Assembly: GCA_905182995.1 (NCBI GenBank)
Contig: CAJJDP010000153.1
Span: 124,001-188,000 of the forward strand
DNA length: 64,000 nt
Source of the DNA: Paramecium octaurelia
Taxonomy: Eukaryota > Ciliophora > Oligohymenophorea > Peniculida > Parameciidae
Direction: 5' to 3'
In this document: positions 38,369 to 47,458 of the stretch, in pieces
Layout: each line of letters starts with the position of its first letter
Numbering within the stretch: position 1 is the first letter of the stretch
Program-made: the position numbers and the translations under genes
The notes under the pieces: model-generated
What the model saw: only the letters and a program-made list of their open reading frames with translations
Databases searched by the model: none
What the model was told of the DNA's origin: nothing

Positions 38369-39374
38369 ATGAGTAATAAACAAAAAGACTATTGGACGAG
38401 TTTTATTTCAGGTAGCGATTCTTAATATTTCAAAAAGGTGGTTGTGCTGGAGTTTGTGCTAAAACTGTCATCTCTCCGTTCGAAAGAATCAAATTGCTAT
38501 ATTTGGTATTGATTTGATATCATATCTATCATAGACCAGATCGACTCAATTCACTTATAAAGCAGCTATCCAAGATGCAATATACGTGTATCAACATCAT
38601 GGCTTGATCAATTTCTGGAGAGGCAACCAGGCCAACGTATTAAGAATATTTCCGCAATCAGCCATAGTAATTGGTTTTAACAAATATTAGAATTTCTCAA
38701 CCTTCGATTACTTGAGAAGAAGATTTGCTCCGGATAGAGAGGATAAGACAATATTGAGGAAAATTAAATTATTTTTATGCGGATTAACTTCAGGCATTGT
38801 CGCACAAAGTATAGCCTACCCATTTGATTTCTTACGAACAAGATTGGCTATGCAAAAAGATGCTTTTCTTTACAAAAACATATACGATGCAGCTTTGAAG
38901 ATTTACAAAATTGAAGGATTCTTGTCCTTCTATTCTGGATTGCCTATTGGAATTATAGGTGTAGGTATCTATCACGGGAGTGGTTTCTTCTCATTCACAT
39001 TGATGAAAGAATTTCTGCTTGAATCATATCCATGGATAGCCAAACACAAAAGCACAGATTTCGCCATAGGTGCAAGCGGAGCCATTATTGCTCAAGTTCT
39101 GGCCTATCCCTTTGATATTGTCAAGAAGAGAATGTAAGGCTAGAACGTGTTGTTCTAACAGGGAGAGATTTAAACAATGACGTACTTTTTATTTTATAAT
39201 AATTTAAGATCCACATGGATGCAGATAAAAACAATCTATAGAGTCGAGGGAATCATCAAAGGGTTTTACAAAGGAGTATCACTCAACTTCATCAAAGCTC
39301 CGCTGTCATCAGGCACAGCATGGACAGTCAAAAACTCTTTCAACAGGCTACTTAATAAAAATTATGATTTCTGA
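38369..39374 (+). CDS. Mitochondrial carrier (SLC25 family)
   Basis: 307 residues, three repeats with signatures SPFERIKLLY, YPFDFLRTRLAMQ and YPFDIVKKRMQGQ; FWRGNQANVLRIFPQSA after the first is typical of the CoA/adenine-nucleotide branch (SLC25A42/Leu5-like). Introns 38412-38437, 38506-38534, and an in-frame TGA-free 27-nt one at 39182-39208 inferred from carrier alignment. No mitochondrial presequence, as usual. Substrate not determined. Confidence 0.85.
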
Positions 39375-39566
39375 CACAAATAATTTTATAAAAAATACTT
39401 ATATTTATTATAAAATATTTATAATATATTAAAAATCAAGTCTAGTATCAATCTGCAAATTATTTCTAAAGTGCCCAATAATTAGATTCAAAATAGATAT
39501 ACTTAAATATCATAGATTAAATACAGAATAAGGTTATAAATGAACTAACCTCAAATTACTTAATAT

Positions 39567-39638
39567 GTCCGTGTGGCGTAATGGTAGCGCGACAGCCTCC
39601 TAAGCTGTAGGTTGCAGGTTCGACTCCTGCCTCGGATG
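39567..39638 (+). tRNA. tRNA-Arg (anticodon CCT)
   Basis: 72-nt cloverleaf. D stem GCG/CGC, anticodon stem ACAGC/GCTGT with loop CTCCTAA giving anticodon CCT, T stem GCAGG/CCTGC with TTCGACT loop, and acceptor arms GTCCGTG/CTCGGAT with a G:T first pair and one T:T mismatch. No intron, no encoded CCA. Reads AGG. Confidence 0.93.
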
Positions 39639-39639
39639 A

Positions 39640-39648
39640 TTTTTTTTT
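39640..39648 (+). terminator. RNA polymerase III T-run terminator
   Basis: Nine T residues directly after the tRNA discriminator region, the normal Pol III stop. Confidence 0.8.
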
Positions 39649-39779
39649 AATTAAAATTTATATTTAAAATAAAACTTATAACAAATTAATCTTTTCATTT
39701 TTTCATACATACCAGAATAATTTATCATCTCCCTTTACTTAATATGATAATACATCGAAGATAATTAAAAAAGAAATTA

Positions 39780-40860
39780 GAAAGACATTTAGATGGTTAG
39801 AAGGAAAACTTAAAATTTTCTATTTAAAAATATACCTAATAATGAAATCTGTTCAAGACAGAATTTAGAAGGATTTCAAAACATGAATAAGTCTATATTC
39901 AGTTAAAGTTTTTAACTTTACAATTAAAACTTCTCACTCCTATATCAAAAATTGTATAAGAGGAAGATTTGTCATTTGAATTCAACGCTCTTTTTTTTAA
40001 CTTATTTATATCTTCGGAATATTCAGAAATTAATCAGTTCTTAAAGATGCATATTAACTAGTTGAGAATAATTATCTATAATTTAGATATAGAAAGAATT
40101 ATTAATTCAAATCAAACCTAAATTAAGGGAAGGTGTAACCAATGAAGATTATTACAATAATAATGGAGTAAAATAAAGAGTTCTTAAAGGAGTATCAATT
40201 AATTGATTTAATATTCTAATTGATACCTCCCTGCTTTATTGATGGTAATATTATACTAAGGAAACCAAAATGATTAAGAAAGTATATAGTAGGATTAATT
40301 GTCATTAGAATTATAAACTAAAAAATACAGAATATTTTCAGATAGAAGAAGATATAAACAAAGAGGAGTTGACTAAACTGAATATAATCTATTATATTAT
40401 TAATTATTATACATTCTAATTTGAGAATGACGCTCATAGGTAAATTCCAGGTTGAAATAGTGAGAGATATGAAGACTAAATTTACTGAGATTATGATTTT
40501 GATAAAATAAGGTTCAATTTAAATTGCAACTGTTTAAGCATAAATTATTTGTAATTTTATGAATTGGAATAGGTGCATCGTTATTTGTGCACATTAAAGT
40601 TGTTGAAATACTACGAAAATTCTTCTTTAATTTTCCCAAAAATAGTTCAAATAAATATATCGATTTATTAATGAAGGGACTTTACAGATTTAAATTTCAT
40701 GTTTGCTATATTTGATTCTTATCAATGTTATGGTGTAATGTGCTTTGTCAATATATTATTATTATATTGGAGGATGCTTTGAAATATGTTCAAAATTTTT
40801 GATAATTATTGTCAATTTTATATTCACTTTAAAAAGTTTACTTTTTTTTTGATCTTTTCC
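39780..40860 (+). pseudogene. Degraded or unresolved plus-strand coding region
   Basis: Several stretches have coding character on the plus strand but lie in different frames with no start codon and no standard introns joining them. Examples: EDLSFEFNALFFNLFISS (about 39,980-40,030), MEQNKEFLKEYQLIDLIFQ (40,160-40,220), NTEYFQIEEDINKEELTKLN (40,320-40,390). The pattern suggests a decayed gene. The middle piece faintly recalls the helical regulatory repeats of IP3-receptor-type calcium channels, but that is weak. It overlaps the 3' end of the minus-strand gene at 40,824. Confidence 0.35.
40173..40239. other. Imperfect inverted repeat (possible hairpin)
   Basis: GGAGTATCAATTA pairs with TAATTGATACCTCC across ~15 nt with one bulge; the outer flanks AATAAAG and CTTTATT extend the pairing. 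Could fold as an RNA or DNA hairpin. It lies within the degraded coding region. Confidence 0.5.
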
Positions 40861-41204
40861 TTTCCATTTACTTCAGCTTGTGGAGATTCATATATAAATT
40901 CTAGTTGGTCGCTTTTAGAAGTCAAAATTCCTTGTAGATTAATGGGCTAATAATTTATCCTTTCATCAGACAAGTCTTTTGGTTCTAAAAATACAATTTA
41001 ATGTTATGATCTTGGAGACAAAGGCTTAGTGGATGTAAGTGTGAGGCCATTCTGATATTGATACAATGAACTGTGCTATTAGATTAATTCACTGAAGATA
41101 TCATCATTGTCAACAGATTCCTATAATACTTTAGATTGTTGTGTTTGAATCTCTTAGTGATCGAATTAGAGTTCTGGTTTTTGGCATTAGCACAAATTAC
41201 CCAT
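40824..41204 (-). CDS. Small protein with putative dual-lipidation N-terminus (MGNLCQC)
   Basis: 126 residues, single exon. N-terminus MGNLCQCQKPEL combines Gly2 after Met (N-myristoylation consensus) with Cys5 and Cys7 (palmitoylation candidates), which would anchor it to a membrane. The rest is Gln/Ser-rich and ends in a basic GKEKIKKKVNFLK patch. No other domain. I do not recognise a family. Confidence 0.55.
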
Positions 41205-41457
41205 AATTTTATAATATCTTATTGCTTTTCAATATTTAAATATACAAATAATTCGTGTTAAAGGTTTAATTTAGTATTATAATGAGCATGTGAAATGATT
41301 CATTACCGATTATACTAATTTAAAATATTATGAGCAATAAGCAAAATGAATGTTTAATAAATTGAGGAATCTAATATCCTTATAGGTAATTTACTTGAGA
41401 AGTGAAACAATAATAAAATAATTTAAGCAAATATATAAAATGTAAGAATTCAAATCA

Positions 41458-42843
41458 TCAATATTTAGAATTTATATTTGGCTATTTGTTTGGCTTGTAA
41501 CTTTGTAAATGACTGAAATCATAAATAGAATTATTGTCCTTCTTATTTTATTCCTACAATTAACTCGACTACAAATTTCTAGTCTATCGATTCATAGGTT
41601 AGGTGGGAACATATTCACCAAAGTCCAGAGTCTTAGCGCTTTAAGTGGATAATTTGGATGGCATTGGTTTGTTTTCTGTCGTTATGAAATCCAGAATGTC
41701 ATCCAAATCATTGCTATCATCATCTTTTATTTATTATTAAAATTGTTGTTTTTGCTTGAACTGAGTAAGAGGCTCGTCCTTCTAACTGTAGGATTTGTTC
41801 TTGTGATCAGACTCAAAGAATTTTAACTCATCTTTTGATTTGACTTATTCTTCAAAAATCAATGATGGCGCTATTTTCTCTATGTTATAAAAAAATGGAT
41901 GAGTCAACATCTACGCTGCAGTAATTCTCTTATTGGGATCCCATCTAATCATTTGGGTCAACAGATTGATGGCCTCTGTGCTTGCATTAGGTATCAATTG
42001 TTATAACTGTAATGGCTAAAACTAAGCAAGAGCCAAACCCATTTGAGATACTAATCTACATCCTTCTGGCCATTCAGTTTAAGTAAATGTTCTAATTGAA
42101 TTAAGAAGTGTACCCAAGAGTCGAGAGAATCTTGTTAAATTATTCCAATTCTGAATTTCCTTGAAGGAGAGGTCTGTTTAGAAATAGTTCAGCCATTATA
42201 CAACCTAATGCGAAAATATCAACAGGACTATTATAATTGACTTACTTCAAAAGAATTTCTGGAGCCTAAATTTTAATTGAAATTATACTCGATACCACCT
42301 TGTGGCTATGTAATCGGTGTAGGGAGGTCTGGACCTTATCTCTCTTGCGCATCCAAGGTCAATAATTTTAACTACTCCGTTGTTGGTGACTAACATATTC
42401 TCGGGTTTGAGATCACGATGAAAATATCCATGTTTATGCATGTAACTAAGTCCATTGGCGACTTGATAAATAATTGATTTTATTTGATCCTCTGATATTG
42501 TTTTCCCCTAAAATAGATAAATCTGTTGTACCATTTCTTTTTATTGAGTGTACATTTAGTAAATACTTTTTTCGACAAATTCAAACACTAAACATAAAGT
42601 ATCATTATCAAGGAAAACTACTTATTAATTATTTATACTTTCTTTAAGCTTAACAATATTGGGGTGATTTTGGAGTTTCAATAAAGCCTTAACTTCCCTC
42701 AAATTTGTACATTCATCAAAATTGTGATACTTTTATTTCATCTTCTTGATTGCAACTAAATCATGAGTTTAGGTGTCCTCAGCCTTTATTACAACCCCAA
42801 ATGTCCCATCACCTGTCTTTTTCAATTCCCTGAATTTTTTCAT
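41458..42843 (-). CDS. MAK/ICK-type (RCK) ciliary protein kinase
   Basis: About 440 residues. Kinase domain: [30 protein letters not shown], activation loop [16 protein letters not shown] with the TDY of MAK/ICK, and [20 protein letters not shown], a family-typical string. C-terminal tail is Gln/Asp-rich. These kinases control cilium length and intraflagellar transport turnaround. Introns 42266-42288 and 42092-42113 are required; 24-nt (42508-42531) and 18-nt (about 42619-42636) in-frame candidates are supported only by alignment. The catalytic DFG reads DLG. Confidence 0.9.
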
Positions 42844-43043
42844 ATTTATTTTTAGGAAATTTATTTTATATATTAAAACTTATTTATCAAAAAATAGTAA
42901 ACTTTAAGGTTTATATAATCCTATAATGTTGAATATCTAATATGATTACTTATCAATTTTAAAATGTTATGACCAATTTAATTTATCAAAGATGGAATTT
43001 TTTTATAAATAAGTTATTCAAAAGATGTAATAGTATATATTCA

Positions 43044-43409
43044 TCACTTTTTTATCTTGTTATCTTTCTTCATTAAGGGCTTCTTTTGTGATAAAATTTA
43101 CTAAGATATTTGTTGTTAATTAGGAAGTCTGATCTCTAAAGTTAATTTACTAGTCTAGTCTGCTTTCTTTTAAAGTTGAATTTTAGAAGTTTTGGTTCTA
43201 TTGAATGCATCTATAAGCTAATTTTCTTTATCTTCAAGATTATTGTTGAATTTAAGAGATATGTTTGGCTTTTTAGGTTCAATTTGAATTGAATATGAAA
43301 AATACCCAAGTTTCTTTTGAATCTGTCTTTTTCTACAATGTTCACAGATGTATATTGTTTTCTAATTAATTGTTGAACTTATCATATGGCTTATTTGATT
43401 TTGATCCAT
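43044..43409 (-). CDS. Small CxxC protein, unrecognised
   Basis: 121 residues, single exon. Start MDQNQISHMISSTINQ, then IYICEHCRKRQIQKK with one CxxC, and a long basic, Gln/Lys-rich tail ending MKKDNKIKK. With only two cysteines, metal binding would need a dimer or partner. No family recognised. Confidence 0.5.
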
Positions 43410-43679
43410 TAACGTAACTATTAATTTTAATTTAGTTAATTTAAATATCAATGATCAAAATTCTGTTCATTATAAGGTAATCTTTATTAAAATTAAAATA
43501 GTGGATTCAATTACTTGCAATCTTAATGATTAATGATAAAATCGATTGATGGCAAATACAAATAGATGTCTCAATACATTTACTATCAAATAAGAAATGT
43601 TTTCAATATTTTATTGGAATTCTAGTGAATTTTATAGGCTAAAGTGATAAATCGATATCTATCATTCTAATAAGTTTAT

Positions 43680-44982
43680 AATAAATAGAGATATCCTTGA
43701 AGCTAGATCTGGGACAGCATTTGATTTCTTTTACACTCAAGCAAAAGGATTAAATGATAATAATTTCACTCCTCTTATCGAATATGGATCATTAAAGGAA
43801 AACTTCTAAATCAAAACATTAAAAACATTGAATATTATTTTTTATCTATCTGTTAATAAATTATAATATTTAATACAAAAAATCAAAAAATTATCAATAT
43901 TTTGAGCCTGGTGCTGTTGTTGTAGTTAAATTACTTTGGAATAGTTTTTGAGAGGTAAATCTTTATCTTGTTAAACCTTCTGTATGGGTTCTTTGATTAG
44001 AATAATTAGTAAAACAATTTTAAGTTTATGGTTTTGTAGGTTGGCTATCAACTAAGATTTGGTTTATATTTATACATTGTAATTTCAATAAAATCTCTGC
44101 CTATTTTTATAATTAAGCCTTCAGATTACCTATTGTGTAATCTTTCTCTGAGCACAATTGACATTTTTTCTGTTTTGGATAGTCATTTTAATACAAATTA
44201 ATTTCCTATATTTCTGATACCCTACTTTTTATGTCTGTTATTAAATTTGACATCACAAATGCTTCATTTGACAAAGTGTAATGCTAGGTATTGTTCTTTA
44301 GATTAAACCAGATCTTCTATTGCTCATTTAATTAACCCCAGACATCGTTAAACTACATTTTAAGGGAATTGTATTAATTTTCTTAAGTTTACAGATTCAA
44401 TATTAATTGATTGGAAAAGTTAGTTAATTTTTATATTTCTGCCATTAACTACTCTATCTTATAGAACAATTGTTAAATTATAACCTATTCTAAAAGTATT
44501 AATTAATATTATTACAGTTCTATCCATAAAGATAATTGTTCATTTTTATTTCTAAACAAAATAATTTTATTTAAAGAATTAATTTTTATATTTCTCAACA
44601 CAAAATAGGTTCTGCTTCTAATGAAAATTGAATCTAAATTTATAAACCAAGTAACTAATAAGCTATGTCTATCTTCCCAAAACATTTCAACCAATTAAAT
44701 AAAGTATTTTCTCTTTCAATTACGAAAAAACGGATAGTCAAATTAGTAAAAGGAGAGATATATATTTGTAAAAAAATAAAAGTCTTAATCCTGTAACAGT
44801 ACAATTTCTGTCAATACTCAGATGTGGATGTGAATTAATATCATTTAAAATCGTCTAAAATGATGAATTAATTCAACTGAAAATTATGAATAATTTGTAT
44901 CAATTAATAAAAATTAACATAAATTACTTAAGAAGTTAATTAAACTTGAAATTTAAGGTTTTTTATTATGCAATTCATAACT
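43680..44982 (+). repeat. Direct repeat A, copy 1 (1303 bp, ends at N)
   Basis: Appears identical to 44984-46286 (offset 1304). It ends on the base before the N at 44983. Best read as the end of one contig that overlaps the next. Confidence 0.95.
43894..44685 (-). CDS. Coiled-coil protein, copy 1 of the duplicated assembly segment
   Basis: Open for 264 codons from ATG 44685. The central and C-terminal parts are convincing: coiled coil (KIEQLMAEIQKLTNFSNQL), a QLCSEKD block and a polar tail ending TTTTAPGSKY. The first ~55 residues are less certain; an alternative frame there (ERENTLFNWLKCFGKIDIA) also looks coding, so an unrecognised intron may exist. No family recognised. The copy at 45198-45989 is probably the same locus. 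Confidence 0.5.
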
Positions 44983-44983
44983 N
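44983..44983. other. Single N, contig join
   Basis: One undetermined base exactly between the two copies of repeat A; the scaffold join. Confidence 0.95.
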
Positions 44984-46286
44984 AATAAATAGAGATATCC
45001 TTGAAGCTAGATCTGGGACAGCATTTGATTTCTTTTACACTCAAGCAAAAGGATTAAATGATAATAATTTCACTCCTCTTATCGAATATGGATCATTAAA
45101 GGAAAACTTCTAAATCAAAACATTAAAAACATTGAATATTATTTTTTATCTATCTGTTAATAAATTATAATATTTAATACAAAAAATCAAAAAATTATCA
45201 ATATTTTGAGCCTGGTGCTGTTGTTGTAGTTAAATTACTTTGGAATAGTTTTTGAGAGGTAAATCTTTATCTTGTTAAACCTTCTGTATGGGTTCTTTGA
45301 TTAGAATAATTAGTAAAACAATTTTAAGTTTATGGTTTTGTAGGTTGGCTATCAACTAAGATTTGGTTTATATTTATACATTGTAATTTCAATAAAATCT
45401 CTGCCTATTTTTATAATTAAGCCTTCAGATTACCTATTGTGTAATCTTTCTCTGAGCACAATTGACATTTTTTCTGTTTTGGATAGTCATTTTAATACAA
45501 ATTAATTTCCTATATTTCTGATACCCTACTTTTTATGTCTGTTATTAAATTTGACATCACAAATGCTTCATTTGACAAAGTGTAATGCTAGGTATTGTTC
45601 TTTAGATTAAACCAGATCTTCTATTGCTCATTTAATTAACCCCAGACATCGTTAAACTACATTTTAAGGGAATTGTATTAATTTTCTTAAGTTTACAGAT
45701 TCAATATTAATTGATTGGAAAAGTTAGTTAATTTTTATATTTCTGCCATTAACTACTCTATCTTATAGAACAATTGTTAAATTATAACCTATTCTAAAAG
45801 TATTAATTAATATTATTACAGTTCTATCCATAAAGATAATTGTTCATTTTTATTTCTAAACAAAATAATTTTATTTAAAGAATTAATTTTTATATTTCTC
45901 AACACAAAATAGGTTCTGCTTCTAATGAAAATTGAATCTAAATTTATAAACCAAGTAACTAATAAGCTATGTCTATCTTCCCAAAACATTTCAACCAATT
46001 AAATAAAGTATTTTCTCTTTCAATTACGAAAAAACGGATAGTCAAATTAGTAAAAGGAGAGATATATATTTGTAAAAAAATAAAAGTCTTAATCCTGTAA
46101 CAGTACAATTTCTGTCAATACTCAGATGTGGATGTGAATTAATATCATTTAAAATCGTCTAAAATGATGAATTAATTCAACTGAAAATTATGAATAATTT
46201 GTATCAATTAATAAAAATTAACATAAATTACTTAAGAAGTTAATTAAACTTGAAATTTAAGGTTTTTTATTATGCAATTCATAACT
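44984..46286 (+). repeat. Direct repeat A, copy 2 (1303 bp, begins after N)
   Basis: Second copy; continues into unique sequence at 46287, so this contig holds the intact right flank. Confidence 0.95.
45198..45989 (-). CDS. Coiled-coil protein, copy 2 (assembly duplicate)
   Basis: Same open frame as 43894-44685, shifted by 1304 bp. Count as one gene unless read data show two. Confidence 0.45.
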
Positions 46287-46700
46287 TCATAACCACAATC
46301 ATTAGTACTCTTATTTTTTTTTATGACTCATTAGTTCCTTTTTTAGATAATTTTAAAGAGTTTTATAAAAAATCAATTATTGATTGTTATCATTCGTTTA
46401 TCGAAGCATTATTAATATTAATTGATGAACTCCTTTAGTCTAGAAAAGAATAGATTTCATTAAAAAGCTTGTTAAAAAAAGATAAAAGGACTGAGTGAAA
46501 ACTTGACCACGTCATTGAAAAAGTAGTAAATTGAGACTTTCATTGAACAGAAGGCTCAGACTCTATGCTTGGATGTCAACCAGTCATATACAAAAGCTTC
46601 AGATCAGGAGAGTTTTAATTTAAACAAAATACCAAAATCCTTAAGAGCCAATTTAATTGGTTAGTTAAACAATAAATATAAAAGAAGTTCTCCTCCATGA
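46250..46700 (+). CDS. Unrecognised plus-strand gene, exon structure unresolved
   Basis: The first part, about 46,250-46,497, is open as a hydrophobic/charged frame (NFKEFYKKSIIDCYHSFIEA). The second, about 46,480-46,700, is open in another frame (IETFIEQKAQTLCLDVNQSY) and ends at TGA 46698-46700. I found no standard intron linking them. Its 5' end lies inside repeat A and is truncated by the N in copy 1. No family recognised. Confidence 0.4.
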
Positions 46701-47013
46701 ATATATGAATATATTCTATGATTGTATTAATTAATTATTATCATTCATTCTTGTAAATAAAAATAGAAAGTAGAAATGGAAGTTTACATATTTTTTAAGC
46801 CCTTAAAATATAAAATGAAAGTCATATCAAAAATGTAAAAATCAAAATTCCATAAGACAATTAACAATAATACTATTTGTAATAGAGGCTTCAAATTATA
46901 AAATTCGAAATGTCATTAATAAAAAGGTAATAATTTATAATAATCTTAATACTGATGAAGATTTAATAAGATTTAAAAGGAGAAAATTTTATTAATATTT
47001 ATATAAGTTTTTT
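46701..47013. other. Intergenic region
   Basis: 313-bp A+T-rich spacer; nothing supported. Confidence 0.35.
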
Positions 47014-47268
47014 ATGGATGCCTTCAATCTCTTGAACAATAGGTTTATGCAATCAGCTATGGAGAGAAAATCCTTGAGATCAATAAACCTAAGTCAGAAA
47101 AACCTTGATACCTAATCCAAATCGAGTGAATATGACCTTTGGGATAAAAATGATGGTTTAGACTCACCTATGACACCTAAAATTGAAATCCCAAATCAAT
47201 TTTACCCTAAACTAATAAATACCATAAGACTTTCTAATCAAAGACTCTCATGTAAGTAGTTGAAATGA
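47014..47268 (+). CDS. 84-residue hypothetical protein
   Basis: Single continuous frame, MDAFNLLNNRFMQSAMERKS, Ser/Asn/Lys-rich, with SPMTPK-type phosphosite-like Pro motifs. It may be the first exon of something longer, but downstream sequence runs antisense to the IleRS 3' end and gives no good continuation. No family recognised. Confidence 0.4.
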
Positions 47269-47458
47269 TTTTCTTTATTTCAAGTATTATATTATTACTT
47301 AAAAATCAAAAATATATTTAATAAGTTCAAATATTCTCCCTCTTAAAAAAGATAAAAATATGGGCATATTAAAAAAACAGAAGTTAAGAATTAGAGTATT
47401 TTTAATTATATTGATTTGGAACTAATACGTTATTATAAAATTATATAAACATGTATTT

